Counted from the stretch's first letter, positions 17,584 to 26,786 are shown. The stretch: DNA of 64,000 nt from Pseudarthrobacter sp. NS4 (GCF_024758005.1 NZ_CP103288.1:2728001-2792000); one strand, 5' to 3'. Numbers and translations are program-made. Notes: generated from the letters alone by a model not told the origin.

Positions 17584-17981
17584 TCACTGCGGTCCTGGTG
17601 GGGGTTTTCGGCGTGTTGGGCGCGCTGCTGCGGTTTGGCATCGACAGCTGGTTCGCGCACCACAGCTCCACGCGCAGCATCCGACTGCCCGGCGGGCAGG
17701 AAAAGCTGCACTGGCCGTGGGCAACGCTGCTGGTGAACGTGGGAGGTTGCTTCATCATCGGGGTGTCATCAGGCCTCGCTGCGCAGCTGGGACTGGCCGA
17801 TGAATGGCACACGGGGCTGGCTACAGGCCTGGCCGGGGGCCTGACGACTTTCAGTTCGTGGACCACCGCCACTGTGCGGCTGGTGAGTGAAGCACGGTTT
17901 GGTTCAGCGGCCCTTAACATTGCAGCGAACCTGTTCCTGGGCTTTGCCGCGGCCGCGGCGGGTATTGCAGTATCGTCCTAG
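17580..17981 (+). CDS. crcB: CrcB/Fluc fluoride channel subunit 2
   Basis: A 133-aa partner of the preceding gene, starting GTG 17580 within the previous stop. Motifs: GVFGVLGALLRFGID, WATLLVNVGGCFIIG and GLAGGLTTFSSWTTATVRL. Four hydrophobic segments are predicted by eye. It has an extended hydrophilic loop after helix 1 (HHSSTRSIRLPGGQEKLHW). The pair probably makes the heterodimeric two-pore Fluc channel. Confidence 0.9.
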   Translation: MITAVLVGVFGVLGALLRFGIDSWFAHHSSTRSIRLPGGQEKLHWPWATLLVNVGGCFIIGVSSGLAAQLGLADEWHTGLATGLAGGLTTFSSWTTATVRLVSEARFGSAALNIAANLFLGFAAAAAGIAVSS

Positions 17982-18032
17982 CGTTGGGCGCAGGAGGAGC
18001 CGATTTGGCGGACTCCCGTATCGTGGATTCTG

Positions 18033-18410
18033 ATGATCAGCAGACGTGACGCAGCAATAGCCCTGGATGTACCGATGGAAATGGCACGGCGCCATGGCCT
18101 TCCGAAGTGGATGACCGAGGCAGAACTGGGCGAAATCCTGGACAACCCGCCGGCCTGGCTGGTTCAGTCCCGTGCGAACCGGACGGGCAAGCGTCCGGTC
18201 TGGGTCCACTTGGAATGCGCCGTTTGCGGCTACGAGGAGGCGGCCCGCCCCAAGAAGTGGTGGCCGGACTTCACGTACGTGGTGTGCGGCCACCATGGAC
18301 CCGCTGAGGTGCCGCCCGTGCAGCCCGGCTTCATCCGGAGCGAGTTCGACGGCGTCGGCACGCGTTTCGTCGGCATCGCGGACGTGGCAGCGACTGGCCC
18401 GGGGCAATAG
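18033..18410 (+). CDS. Conserved-looking hypothetical protein with a Cys/His cluster
   Basis: A 125-aa protein I do not recognise. The N-terminal half resembles a small helical domain (ALDVPMEMARRHGLPKWMTE, ILDNPPAWLVQSRANR). The centre holds CAVCGYEEAARPKKWW followed by VVCGHH, four possible zinc ligands (C-x2-C...C-x-H-H). No ribosome binding site is close to ATG 18033; the nearest GGAGG is about 35 bp upstream. It lies after crcB and converges on the htrA-like gene. Codon use is normal for the window, so it is probably real. Confidence 0.6.
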   Translation: MISRRDAAIALDVPMEMARRHGLPKWMTEAELGEILDNPPAWLVQSRANRTGKRPVWVHLECAVCGYEEAARPKKWWPDFTYVVCGHHGPAEVPPVQPGFIRSEFDGVGTRFVGIADVAATGPGQ

Positions 18411-18428
18411 CCGCTCCGCCCGGACGGC

Positions 18429-19412
18429 TCATGTACCGTTGCTGGTCATCTCCTCAGGGACCGCCACCAGATGGATTTCCGTGCCGTCCCGCAACACGGC
18501 GACGTCGAGTGGCTGTCCGACGGCATCGGCAAAAAGCAGTCGCTGCAGGCTTTCGGCATTGCTGACAGGCCGGCCGCCCGCTCTCAAGAGGATGTCCCCC
18601 GCTGACAGGCCTGCCTTGTCCGCCGGAGAATCCGGCAGCACCTCCACGATCCGGAGCCCGTCCCGCTGGCCGGTCCTGATCACAGCGCTTGGGCTGAGCC
18701 GCATCGGGGTGCTGATCAGGCCAAGGTAAGCCCGCCTGACCCGTCCGTCGGACAGCAGGGCGGAGATGATCCGGCGGGTGGTGGCGTTGATCGGAACCGC
18801 CAGTCCCAGTCCGGCACCTGCTACGGCCGTATTGATGCCAACGATCCGGCTGTGCGTATCAGCCAGCGCCCCGCCGGAATTGCCAGGGTTCAATGCAGCG
18901 TCAGTCTGGATCACGTCTTCGATGACCCTTCGGTTGCCGCCGGACCATACGGGAATGGCCCGGCCCAGGCCGCTCACCACGCCTGCTGTTACCGAGCCCG
19001 CGAGTCCCAGGGGATTTCCCACGGCCACAACCAGTTGTCCTACACGCAGGGATTCTGCTGCGCCGAATTCCGCAGGGGCAATCTTAGGACGCCTGCCGTG
19101 GACCACCGCAAGGTCGGACAAGGGATCGATACCCACGAGTTCCAGCTCCATCCGGCTGCCGTCGGCGAAGACTGCATGGCCGCTGCGCGTCCCGGCCACC
19201 ACATGGGAATTTGTCAGGAGGTAGCCATCCTCCGTGAAGAGTACGGCGGAACCCGCACCCATCCGTACCCTTCCGTTGCGGCGCGGCGCTGTCATCTCGA
19301 TGGCTGCCACGTGCGGTGTGACGGCGGCTGCCACGCGCATGACTGTCTGTGAATACGAATCCAGCGCCTCGGCGTCGTTCTCGGAAAAAGCCGGCTCCCG
19401 CGCCTCATCCAT
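18429..19412 (-). CDS. Trypsin-like serine protease with PDZ domain (HtrA-like, no signal peptide)
   Basis: A 327-aa S1C protease. Catalytic triad: His in TNSHVVAGTRS, Asp in DPLSDLAVV, Ser in NPGNSGGALAD. A C-terminal PDZ domain follows (about 235-320, GLRIVEVLPDSPADKAGLSAGDILL). The chosen ATG 19412 has a GGAGGTG ribosome binding site. Unlike most HtrA/DegP proteins it begins MDEAREPAFSEND with neither a signal peptide nor a transmembrane anchor, so a cytoplasmic location is suggested. The frame is open a further 50 codons but that part is not hydrophobic and lacks a ribosome binding site. Confidence 0.85.
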   Translation of the reverse strand: MDEAREPAFSENDAEALDSYSQTVMRVAAAVTPHVAAIEMTAPRRNGRVRMGAGSAVLFTEDGYLLTNSHVVAGTRSGHAVFADGSRMELELVGIDPLSDLAVVHGRRPKIAPAEFGAAESLRVGQLVVAVGNPLGLAGSVTAGVVSGLGRAIPVWSGGNRRVIEDVIQTDAALNPGNSGGALADTHSRIVGINTAVAGAGLGLAVPINATTRRIISALLSDGRVRRAYLGLISTPMRLSPSAVIRTGQRDGLRIVEVLPDSPADKAGLSAGDILLRAGGRPVSNAESLQRLLFADAVGQPLDVAVLRDGTEIHLVAVPEEMTSNGT

Positions 19413-19557
19413 GGCGCACCTCCTGGTCGTGCCCGCCCGACCGCCCTTGCCGGGTGACCGGGTCCTATCGGAATCAACGATTCGGGGAGGGGCTGTAGTC
19501 CCATACCCGCTACGCCGTTGGTGAACGGCGCGTCGACCATCAAGGCAGGCATAGAAA

Positions 19558-19585
19558 AACACCCCGGTCCGAAGACCGGGGTGTT
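19558..19585 (-). terminator. Intrinsic terminator of ssrA
   Basis: A perfect 12-bp stem AACACCCCGGTC/GACCGGGGTGTT with a 4-nt loop; on the minus strand it is followed by a run of T (GTTTTTCTAT), 50 bp after the tmRNA 3' end. Confidence 0.88.
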
Positions 19586-19634
19586 ATCCGATGGGTGGAC
19601 TCATCCCTGAGGATGTTTCAACTCATCACAAATG

Positions 19635-20000
19635 TGGAGATGGGGGGAATTGAACCCCCGTCCGATGTCGTGTTGTCAGGGCTTCTCCGGGCGCAGTTTG
19701 CGTCGGATTTTCTCGGCCCCAGCCATGCTGCAAACAGCTGGCTGATCCGGGCCCAGTCATCTAAGAGTCCCGTTCACCCCGATGACGGAGGTGAACAGCA
19801 GTGGCTATCTAAATGACGCCAGGATCCGGGGCGATAGCAACCTCGGGCTGACGGACTGTCTTACTGCTTAGGCAGCAAGAGCGAAGTCAGTGCGCTTAGA
19901 TTCGGCACTTATTGGTTTGCAGAAAGCGTTTACGAGATAATTCTGCATCCTCGGCCCGCTTCACCTGTCGCGACTAACATCGTCGAAACCGATCATCCCC
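19635..20000 (-). ncRNA. ssrA: Transfer-messenger RNA (tmRNA)
   Basis: On the minus strand the RNA starts GGGGATGATCGGTTTCGACG (20000 downwards) and ends in the tRNA-like TGGGGGTTCAATTCCCCCCA..CTCCA at 19635; the 5' GGGGATG pairs with 3' CATCTCC. Length is 366 nt, usual for the one-piece form; CCA is not encoded. The tag reading frame is complementary to 19871-19906, encoding AESKRTDFALAA followed by TAA (19868-19870). It rescues stalled ribosomes with SmpB, whose gene lies just upstream on the same strand. Confidence 0.93.
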
Positions 20001-20016
20001 ATATTCTTTTACCAAA

Positions 20017-20036
20017 CCGGCGGGCAAGCCCACCGG
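20017..20036 (-). terminator. Possible smpB terminator
   Basis: Inverted repeat CCGGTGGGC-TT-GCCCGCCGG read on the minus strand, followed by TTTGGT, between the smpB stop and the tmRNA 5' end. It is short and could also be part of the ssrA promoter region. Confidence 0.4.
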
Positions 20037-20073
20037 ACTACTTATACTAACGCATGTTCTGCGTCATTCATTC

Positions 20074-20547
20074 CTAGCGGCGGCGGTTTCGCTCACGCAT
20101 TTCCCGCTGTGCCTCCCGGTTGTCCTGCTGTTCGCGGAGGGTCTGGCGTTTGTCGTACTCGCGCTTACCTCGGGCCACACCGATCTCCACCTTGGCGCGC
20201 CCATCCACAAAGTAAAGCTGAAGGGGAACGATGGTGTAGCCGGATTCCCGTACTTTGTGGGAGATCTTAATGAGCTCCTCGCGGTGCAGCAGCAGCTTCC
20301 GGCGGCGCCGGGCCGCGTGGTTGGTCCAGCTCCCCTGGTTGTACTCCGGGATATGGATGGCTTCCATCCACAGTTCGTCATTGTAGAAGGTGCAGAAGCC
20401 ATCAACCATGGAGGCGTGGCCCTCCCGCAGGGACTTTACTTCGGTGCCCATGAGCGCGATGCCAGCCTCGTAGGTATCCAGCACGTGGTAATCATGCCGG
20501 GCCTTGCGGTTGGTGGCCACCACTTTACGGCCACTTTCTTTAGGCAA
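20074..20547 (-). CDS. smpB: SsrA-binding protein SmpB
   Basis: A 157-aa SmpB: VATNRKARHDYHVLDTYEAG, GTEVKSLREG, the conserved EAHIPEY-like stretch EAIHIPEYNQGSW, then YTIVPLQLYFVDGRAKVEIG and the basic C-terminal tail (KREYDKRQTLRE and after) that enters the ribosome. It binds tmRNA and delivers it to stalled ribosomes. Full length. Directly upstream of ssrA on the same strand. Confidence 0.95.
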   Translation of the reverse strand: MPKESGRKVVATNRKARHDYHVLDTYEAGIALMGTEVKSLREGHASMVDGFCTFYNDELWMEAIHIPEYNQGSWTNHAARRRRKLLLHREELIKISHKVRESGYTIVPLQLYFVDGRAKVEIGVARGKREYDKRQTLREQQDNREAQREMRERNRRR

Positions 20548-20630
20548 CGGAAAGCTCCTCAGGTCAAGTCGGATGTCTTCCGGGCCAGCCGGCGCGGAGT
20601 GATACCAGTGTACGGCAGGGCAATCCGCCC

Positions 20631-22076
20631 CTACAGCAGGCCCATCGGGTCCACCGGACTGCCGTTGAGCCAGGTTTCGAAGTGGGCATGGCAGCCGGTG
20701 GAGTTGCCGGTGTTGCCGGAGTAGGCGATCAGCTGCCCCTGCGAGACCCGCTGGCCGTTCGAGACCACGATGCTGGCGTTGTGGTAATAGATCGTGTTCA
20801 GGGTGTTGCCCTGCATCAGGCCGTGCGAAATTTTGACTCGCCAGCCGCCGCCGTCCGCGGAGCTCCAGCCTGAGCTGAAGACCTCGCCTGCCGCGGCAGC
20901 GTAGACCGGCGTGCCGCAGGCCGCTCCAAAGTCGAGCCCGGTGTGCATGTAGCCGCCCTGGCCGTAGAAGTCGATGGTGCCCGGCGGTGTGGCCCGCCAG
21001 CCGAAGCCGGATGTGATGGGGACGCCGCCGCCAAAGGGGTTCCGGACCCCAAAGGCCGACGGCGATCCCGCCGGCGGCATGAACGACTGAACCGGCGGTG
21101 CCGGCGGGGGTGGCTGGTTTCTCGCTGCGGCTTCGGCTGCGGCGGCTGCCGCCGCCGCTGCTGCCGCGGCTTCCGCCTTCCTGCGCTGCTCGGCCTCCCA
21201 GGCCTCACGCAGCTTCCGGTCGCGCTCCTGGATTTCTGCCGCAACCGCATTCTGGCTGGCCTGGACCCCGGCCAGCTGTGACTGGATGCCGGGCTTGGCC
21301 GCCTGAAGTTCGGCGTCAAGGCGGGTGGTGTCGGCGATCAGCTGGTCGACCTGTTCCTTTTTGGCGGCTGCCTCGTCACGGGCGGCCTTTTCCCGCTCCA
21401 GGGCAGCATCCGCCTTGGCCTTGAGGTCCTTGATCTCGGCCTCCACTGCCTGGAGGCGGGCTTGCGAGTTCACGTTGGTGGCGCTCTGCTGCGACAACTT
21501 GTCCATGGCAGCGTTCTGGCTGCGCATGGCCTGGTCCGCCAGGTCCATGGTTTCCGTCAGGCTGGCGCCGTTGTTGGAGCCAAAGAAGAGGGACAGGTTT
21601 GACGGCACTCCGCCGGATTTGTAGGCCTGGGTGGCGATTTGGCCGATGAGTTTCTTGGTGTCGGCGATTTTTTGCTTGTCCGTTTCCAGCTGCTGCGTGA
21701 TCTTGGCCTTGTTCTGCTGGGCCATGTCCACACGTGCAGACAGCGCTTCTACCTCTTTGACTGCGCCGGCCACACGGCCCTGTGCTTCAAGGAGTGCCTG
21801 CTGGGCGCCGGGTAGCTGGCCCTGGTAGATCACCAGGTCGCTGGCCGCTTTGGCGATGCGGGAATCAACGAATTCCAAGGACTGCTGAACACGTGCGGCT
21901 TCGGCCTCGAGCGCTGCCTGCTTGTCTTCCAGCTCGTCGGCGAAAGCCACCGGCGTGGACGAGGCGAGTCCGGCCGCAAGGACAACAGCAAGCACCCCAC
22001 TGATGACACCTGACCGGCGCGCAGCAGTCCGACGCTCCTGGCGGTGGCGCGGGGAAGTCTGATCGGTAAAGTTCAT
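20631..22076 (-). CDS. Secreted M23 metallopeptidase with coiled-coil domain (FtsEX-associated cell-wall hydrolase)
   Basis: A 481-aa protein from ATG 22076 (AAGGA lies 7 bp upstream); in-frame ATGs at 22082 and 22100 are alternatives. It has a basic N-terminus and signal/anchor segment GVLAVVLAAGLASSTPVAFA, a long coiled coil (about 35-330, many Glu/Lys/Gln heptads and an Ala-rich stretch with a run of about 14 Ala), a Pro-rich spacer, and a C-terminal LytM/M23 domain (about 360-480) with zinc motifs HTGLDFG and GCHAHFE. The arrangement, 27 bp after ftsX, mirrors EnvC/PcsB/RipC-type peptidoglycan hydrolases whose activity is gated by FtsEX at division. Confidence 0.9.
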   Translation of the reverse strand: MNFTDQTSPRHRQERRTAARRSGVISGVLAVVLAAGLASSTPVAFADELEDKQAALEAEAARVQQSLEFVDSRIAKAASDLVIYQGQLPGAQQALLEAQGRVAGAVKEVEALSARVDMAQQNKAKITQQLETDKQKIADTKKLIGQIATQAYKSGGVPSNLSLFFGSNNGASLTETMDLADQAMRSQNAAMDKLSQQSATNVNSQARLQAVEAEIKDLKAKADAALEREKAARDEAAAKKEQVDQLIADTTRLDAELQAAKPGIQSQLAGVQASQNAVAAEIQERDRKLREAWEAEQRRKAEAAAAAAAAAAAAEAAARNQPPPPAPPVQSFMPPAGSPSAFGVRNPFGGGVPITSGFGWRATPPGTIDFYGQGGYMHTGLDFGAACGTPVYAAAAGEVFSSGWSSADGGGWRVKISHGLMQGNTLNTIYYHNASIVVSNGQRVSQGQLIAYSGNTGNSTGCHAHFETWLNGSPVDPMGLL

Positions 22077-22103
22077 GGGCATTCCTTGGTCGGTTTGCAT
22101 AGC

Positions 22104-23018
22104 CTAAACGCGAAGGTATCTACGTAAGGTCAAGAGGGACGAAATTCCAGCCAAGGATGCGCCAAGGATTAGCAAAGCCGGCGCAAGGATCAGCGCCTGG
22201 CCTGAGGAGATAAAGGCGGTATCCGGGTACTGCTGGGCCATGTACTCGCCGAGGAAGAAGTGGGCAACTGCCCACAGCGTGGCGGAAGCCAGGGCAGCAC
22301 CGATCACGGCAGCGATGACACCTTCCAGGATGAACGGCAGCTGGATGACAGTCTTCGAGGCACCCACCAGGCGCATGATGCCTGTTTCACGGCGGCGGCT
22401 GAAGGCTGAAAGCCTGATGGTGGTGGCGATCAGAAGGATGGCGCAGACAATCATGACACCTGCGATGCTCACCGCCACCAGGGAGGCGCCGTTCATGACA
22501 GAGAACAGGCGCTCGAGAAGCTGGCGCTGGTCAATGACCGTTTCCACGCCCGGCTGGGAGGAGAAGGTCTCGCTGATGATCTGGTATTTCTCGGGATCCT
22601 TCATGTTGATCCGGAATGAAGCCGGCAGCTGGTCCGGCGTCACAGAATCCACGATCGGTGAATTCGAGAACTGGTCCTTGAAGTGCTTGTACGCCTCGTC
22701 CTTGGACTCGAACTGGAAGTCGTTGATGTACTGTGCCACCGCCGGCGATTCCAGCAGTGCGTTCAGGCTCTCCTGCTGTTCGGGGGTGACCGGTCCTGCC
22801 GCGCAACCGGCCGCCGTCGAGCCTTCACTGCACAGGAAGATGGCCACCTGGACTTTGTCGTACCAGTAGCCCTTCATCTGGTTGATCTGCATCTGCAGCA
22901 TTCCGGCGGCACCCACAAACGTGAGCGACACAAAGGTGACCAGAATGACCGAGACCACCATCGAAATGTTGCGGCGGAGTCCGCTGCCGATCTCGCCGAG
23001 GATGAACGCAAGCCTCAT
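22104..23018 (-). CDS. ftsX: Cell division permease FtsX
   Basis: A 304-aa FtsX. It has an N-terminal transmembrane helix after [17 protein letters not shown], a large extracellular loop (about 45-175), and three C-terminal helices (about 180-295, with the typical [14 protein letters not shown] cytoplasmic loop). It partners with FtsE, whose gene overlaps by 4 bp, to control a periplasmic/extracellular hydrolase; the M23 gene directly downstream is the probable target. Confidence 0.94.
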   Translation of the reverse strand: MRLAFILGEIGSGLRRNISMVVSVILVTFVSLTFVGAAGMLQMQINQMKGYWYDKVQVAIFLCSEGSTAAGCAAGPVTPEQQESLNALLESPAVAQYINDFQFESKDEAYKHFKDQFSNSPIVDSVTPDQLPASFRINMKDPEKYQIISETFSSQPGVETVIDQRQLLERLFSVMNGASLVAVSIAGVMIVCAILLIATTIRLSAFSRRRETGIMRLVGASKTVIQLPFILEGVIAAVIGAALASATLWAVAHFFLGEYMAQQYPDTAFISSGQALILAPALLILGASLAGISSLLTLRRYLRV

Positions 23019-23794
23019 CGCTGCGCCTCGCCTTCGCCGGACAGGCCGGATTCAGGGGTTTCCCTGCCACTGGCGTCCTTGAGCCTGCGCGACTGTCCCA
23101 CGACAGGAATCATGGAGGTGTACAGCGCTTTGGCTTCGTCACGGATGACCACCCCGTTCTTCAGTTCAACCACGCGTTTACGCATCTCGTTGACGATGTC
23201 GTCGTCGTGCGTGGCCATCACCACGGTGGTTCCGTTCTGGTTGATCTTGTCCAGCACGCCCATGATGCCCATGGAAGTGGTGGGGTCCAGGTTTCCTGTG
23301 GGCTCGTCGGCGAGAAGGATCCCCGGCCGATTGACTACCGCGCGGGCGATGGCCACGCGCTGCTGCTCACCGCCGGAGAGTTCGTGCGGCATGCGGTGCT
23401 CTTTGCCCTCCAGGCCCACCGTCTTGAGGACCTCAGGAACGGTGTCCCTGATGACGCTGCGGCTTTTGCCGATGACCTGCATCGCGAAGGCGACGTTGGC
23501 GAACACATTCTTTTGCGGAAGGAGCCGGAAGTCCTGGAATACGACGCCGATGCCGCGCCTCAGCCGGGGGACGCGCCAGCTGGAGATCTTGGCGACGTTC
23601 TGGCCGGCCACGTAGACAGCGCCTAATGTTGCGCGGTCTTCCTTGAGCACCAGGCGGAGGAAGGTGGATTTGCCGGAGCCGGACGCGCCGACAAGGAAGG
23701 CGAACTCGCCACGGTCGATCTCAAGGTTGACTGAGTCCAGCGCAGGCCGGGTTGTCTGGTCGTAGACCTTGGTGACATTTTCGAATCGGATCAT
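23015..23794 (-). CDS. ftsE: Cell division ATP-binding protein FtsE
   Basis: A 259-aa ABC ATPase: Walker [12 protein letters not shown], signature LSGGEQQR, Walker [15 protein letters not shown]-loop VVMATHD. The start at ATG 23794 gives [13 protein letters not shown], the standard FtsE N-terminus. The C-terminal tail after the ATPase core ([11 protein letters not shown] onwards) is about 40 aa longer than in E. coli. It forms the cytoplasmic part of FtsEX. Confidence 0.95.
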   Translation of the reverse strand: MIRFENVTKVYDQTTRPALDSVNLEIDRGEFAFLVGASGSGKSTFLRLVLKEDRATLGAVYVAGQNVAKISSWRVPRLRRGIGVVFQDFRLLPQKNVFANVAFAMQVIGKSRSVIRDTVPEVLKTVGLEGKEHRMPHELSGGEQQRVAIARAVVNRPGILLADEPTGNLDPTTSMGIMGVLDKINQNGTTVVMATHDDDIVNEMRKRVVELKNGVVIRDEAKALYTSMIPVVGQSRRLKDASGRETPESGLSGEGEAQR

Positions 23795-23905
23795 GGCCCT
23801 AAGTACCCTGCAGGGCACGGCTGATTATCATGCAGCCCAGTTCTGCAGCCGGTGCACGGGTTTTCGTTTGGGGAAAGTAGGGCCCCGGCCCCTTGACTAT
23901 ACGCA

Positions 23906-23932
23906 GGAACCCCGGCGTATTACCGGGGTTCC
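23906..23932. terminator. Hairpin between prfB and ftsE
   Basis: A perfect 10-bp stem GGAACCCCGG/CCGGGGTTCC with a 7-nt loop, 46 bp after the prfB stop on the minus strand. There is no T-run, so its strength is uncertain. Confidence 0.5.
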
Positions 23933-23978
23933 GAGGGCGTGTCGCGGGAACGGGTCCTGACTTGGCCCGGTTGCCGCC

Positions 23979-25094
23979 CTATTTCGCGGCGTTGCGGTTA
24001 TCGGTGCGCCAACGGATTCCGGCGTCAATGAAGTCGTCGATTTCGCCATCGAACACTGCCGAAGTGTTGCCCACTTCGTGCTCGGTCCGGAGGTCCTTGA
24101 CCATCTGGTAGGGGTTGAGGACGTAGGAACGCATCTGGTCGCCCCAGGACGCCTTGACGTCTCCGGCCAGCGCCTTCTTTTCAGCGTCTTCCTGTTCCTT
24201 CTTGAGGAGCAGGAGCCTGGACTGCAGGACCCGCATGGCCGCGGCGCGGTTCTGGAGCTGCGACTTTTCATTCTGCATGGACACCACGGTGCCGGTGGGA
24301 ATGTGCGTGAGGCGGACGGCGGAGTCCGTGGTGTTCACGGACTGGCCACCCGGGCCGGACGACCGGAAGACGTCCACGCGGATTTCGTTGTCTGGAATTT
24401 CGATGGAGTCGGTCTGCTCGATGAGCGGGATGACCTCCACAGCTGCGAACGAGGTCTGCCGCCGGCCCTGGTTGTCGAAGGGACTGATCCTGACCAGCCG
24501 GTGGGTTCCGGCCTCAACGCTGAGGGTGCCGAAGGCATACGGTGCCTTCACCTCGAAGGTTGCCGACTTCAAGCCGGCCTCTTCGGCGTAGGACGTGTCC
24601 ATGACCGTTGTGGGGTAGCCGTGGCGTTCAGCCCAACGGAGGTACATACGCATCAGCATCTCGGCAAAGTCAGCAGCGTCCACGCCGCCGGCTCCCGCGC
24701 GGATGGAGACCACGGCCTCCCGCTCGTCGTATTCACCGGACAGCAGCGTGACGACTTCGAGCTCCTTCAACGCCTTCTTGATGGACTCCAGTTCAGTCGC
24801 CGCCTCCCCCATCGAGGCAGCGTCATCCTCGTCCTGCCCCAGCTCCACCAGGACCTCAAGGTCATCGATCCGTGAAACCAGGTTGTTGAGGCGTTCGAGT
24901 TCCGACTGCCTGTGTGAGAGCCTGGACGTGATTTTCTGCGCCGCTGCGGGATCGTCCCAGAGGTCCGGCTCGCCCGCCCGCTCGCTCAATTCAGCGATGT
25001 CTTCCTTCAGAGTCTCCACCTCGGAGACCCGTTCGATGGAATCGTATGTGGCGCGGAGCGCGCGGATCTCAGCGGAAAAATCAATATTGGCCAT
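23979..25094 (-). CDS. prfB: Peptide chain release factor 2
   Basis: A 371-aa RF2. It has the RF2 anticodon-mimic region SPFDNQ (SPF tripeptide) and the catalytic GGQ in [18 protein letters not shown] (about 240-257). It terminates translation at UGA and UAA. The gene is a single continuous frame: the autoregulatory +1 frameshift found in many bacterial prfB genes is absent, as usual in actinobacteria. It precedes ftsEX on the same strand, a conserved order in this phylum. Confidence 0.95.
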   Translation of the reverse strand: MANIDFSAEIRALRATYDSIERVSEVETLKEDIAELSERAGEPDLWDDPAAAQKITSRLSHRQSELERLNNLVSRIDDLEVLVELGQDEDDAASMGEAATELESIKKALKELEVVTLLSGEYDEREAVVSIRAGAGGVDAADFAEMLMRMYLRWAERHGYPTTVMDTSYAEEAGLKSATFEVKAPYAFGTLSVEAGTHRLVRISPFDNQGRRQTSFAAVEVIPLIEQTDSIEIPDNEIRVDVFRSSGPGGQSVNTTDSAVRLTHIPTGTVVSMQNEKSQLQNRAAAMRVLQSRLLLLKKEQEDAEKKALAGDVKASWGDQMRSYVLNPYQMVKDLRTEHEVGNTSAVFDGEIDDFIDAGIRWRTDNRNAAK

Positions 25095-25156
25095 GGTTGT
25101 TTAAGCCTACGCTATCCAGCGAAACGCCCAGGTCCGGCGCCCTCTTCCCGGATTAT

Positions 25157-25603
25157 TCAGCGTGTAAGGCGTGAACGGGCGGTGGACGTTGCTTCAATCC
25201 GAATGCCGTCGGGCACCAGAAAGTTCACCACGGGCGGGTGCACGGCAGCGGTGAGAACAACGACGGCGGTGGAGCCGTCGGGCGTTCCTGTCGCCCCTGC
25301 CACGGCCAAGGAGTCAAAGCGCTGCGACCCCGGGCTCCGGGAGACAAAATCTGCTGCCACATTTCGAACCCTCGCCGAATTCAGCATGGCTGACGGGCTG
25401 CCGCCCTGCGAATCGACCTCGCCGAGGGTGTAGCTGTCCGCTGCCGCAAGTGACGCGCCGTCCGCCAGGGACAGCAGCCTCTTGTGTTCCAAGTAGACGG
25501 CTGAGATGCCCATGACAACGGTTGCCACCAGCAGGGCCAGCGCAACGTAGCCAAGGATCATCACCATCATCTGCCCTTCCTCATCCGCCTTACCGGTTCT
25601 CAT
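25157..25603 (-). CDS. TadG-like pilus assembly protein (Rv3654c-type)
   Basis: A 148-aa protein with an N-terminal segment DEEGQMMVMILGYVALALLVATVVMG, typical of class III signal/prepilin-like TadE/TadG proteins, then ADGASLAAADSYTLG, the TadG_N-like motif, and a beta-rich C-terminus. The ATG overlaps the preceding tadE by 4 bp. It is the last gene of the Tad operon and a probable minor pseudopilin or assembly factor at the membrane. Confidence 0.8.
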   Translation of the reverse strand: MRTGKADEEGQMMVMILGYVALALLVATVVMGISAVYLEHKRLLSLADGASLAAADSYTLGEVDSQGGSPSAMLNSARVRNVAADFVSRSPGSQRFDSLAVAGATGTPDGSTAVVVLTAAVHPPVVNFLVPDGIRIEATSTARSRLTR

Positions 25604-26142
25604 CTGAATCTGCCCACCAACTGGGTGGCGGACGCCTCCACTTCAGTGGCAGACAATTGGAAGCCGTCACCGAACGGGACAAACGGCAGGGGAACTGTCA
25701 GCCTCACGCTTGCGGTCACCACCGTGCCAGCGGCCTGGCAGTCGGCGGGCATGCAGCTCATGACCAGCCGGGCCTCTTCGGGCCGGTGCCCGAAGTCGGC
25801 AAGCGCGATGGCCACTGCCTGTTCCGCGGCCGCTTGCGCTGAGGAAGCGTCAGGCTGTGCGACGTAAACCTTTGCGGCCTGGTCAGCTGCACCGACCACG
25901 GCAAAGGAACCGCCCTGGATCTGCCCCACCGTGATGATGAAGTAGACCAGCGGAACCATCAGCAGGAGAGCAAGGAAGGTGAACTCAACAACCGCACTCC
26001 CCCGCTCGTGCCCGCTATCGTGCTTTCTTGCCTTTTGTTGCAGGAGACCTGCATTGCCCCATCGGATCTTTAGCGTCTGGCGCCCTCCAACGAAGACGGT
26101 ACCGGGGTCCATGCAAAGCGCCTCGCGCAGCCGTACCTTCAT
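25600..26142 (-). CDS. TadE family pilus assembly protein
   Basis: About 180 aa from ATG 26142 (alternatives ATG 26175 and 26112; the last has the better ribosome binding site GCGAGG). The TadE segment is GHERGSAVVEFTFLALLLMVPLVYFIITVGQ, with the conserved Glu in SAVVEF at the prepilin-type position, followed by an exported beta-rich domain containing one Cys pair (CMPADC). It is a minor pseudopilin probably processed by a TadV-type peptidase. Overlaps the TadG-like gene by 4 bp. Confidence 0.83.
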   Translation of the reverse strand: MKVRLREALCMDPGTVFVGGRQTLKIRWGNAGLLQQKARKHDSGHERGSAVVEFTFLALLLMVPLVYFIITVGQIQGGSFAVVGAADQAAKVYVAQPDASSAQAAAEQAVAIALADFGHRPEEARLVMSCMPADCQAAGTVVTASVRLTVPLPFVPFGDGFQLSATEVEASATQLVGRFR

Positions 26143-26155
26143 CCGCCGCTGGGCA

Positions 26156-26572
26156 TCAGGGCTGCAGCGCGGCATGGCCTTTCACCTCCAGCAAGTCCCG
26201 GGGACCGATCAGACCAATAACCGGCATTGGCGCCCGCACAGTCACTTCCAGGGTCCGGAGGCCCTGTACCGTCACCTCGCTGGTACTGACCTGCCCGGCA
26301 AAGCCGGGATTCAGCGCCGTCACAATGAGGGTGCGGGTCCGCTCTTCCGCGTCGACGGCGCCACGGTCTGCCAGGGATCCGTACCTGGCACCGGAAGCGG
26401 CGGCATCGATCAGGGTGTTGCGGACGTGCAGAACGAGCGTGAGTTGGATGATCGCCAGGAAAAACATCGTGAGCAGTCCCCCGACCAGGACAAAATCCAC
26501 CACGGCCGAGCCCCGTTCCCTTGTTTCCGGCAGTTCGAGCGCACTGTTGGATTCCCGGGCGAACCACGGCAT
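26156..26572 (-). CDS. TadE family pilus assembly protein
   Basis: A 138-aa protein from ATG 26572 (4 bp after the DUF4244 stop; an in-frame ATG at 26620 would overlap that gene). The pseudopilin segment is RERGSAVVDFVLVGGLLTMFFLAIIQ, where Asp replaces the usual Glu, followed by LTLVLHVRNTLIDAAASGARYGSLADRG, which is a strong TadE signature. The remainder is a short exported beta domain. It is a second minor pseudopilin of the operon. Confidence 0.83.
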   Translation of the reverse strand: MPWFARESNSALELPETRERGSAVVDFVLVGGLLTMFFLAIIQLTLVLHVRNTLIDAAASGARYGSLADRGAVDAEERTRTLIVTALNPGFAGQVSTSEVTVQGLRTLEVTVRAPMPVIGLIGPRDLLEVKGHAALQP

Positions 26573-26576
26573 GGGT

Positions 26577-26786
26577 TTAGCTGCCGACCTTGTCCATCGC
26601 CTGGTTAAACATTGCTTCAAGCGCCGGGCCGGCGAGCGCCAGGAGGGCTGCCACCAACACAGCGGACATCAGGGTAATCATGACCCAACCGGGCACGTCT
26701 CCCCGTTCCGGGTGATCATTCGCCGTGCGGAGTGAAGCGGTCAGTGCCAGGAACATCACTGTGCAGCGGATTCCCAGGTTTTTCAT
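26577..26786 (-). CDS. DUF4244 protein, Flp-pilin-like
   Basis: A 69-aa protein with a good AGAGGAAG ribosome binding site. It has a hydrophilic N-terminus, then a single hydrophobic helix (PGWVMITLMSAVLVAALLAL) ahead of a short tail. In actinobacterial Tad loci this small DUF4244 gene occupies the place of the flp major pilin. It follows the tadC stop by 86 bp in the uninterrupted order; in this genome the island now separates it from the tadC 5' part. Confidence 0.78.
   Translation of the reverse strand: MKNLGIRCTVMFLALTASLRTANDHPERGDVPGWVMITLMSAVLVAALLALAGPALEAMFNQAMDKVGS

Noticed and set aside
23979..25094. Programmed frameshift in prfB
   Set aside because: The gene is one continuous 371-codon frame with no internal in-frame UGA near codon 25.
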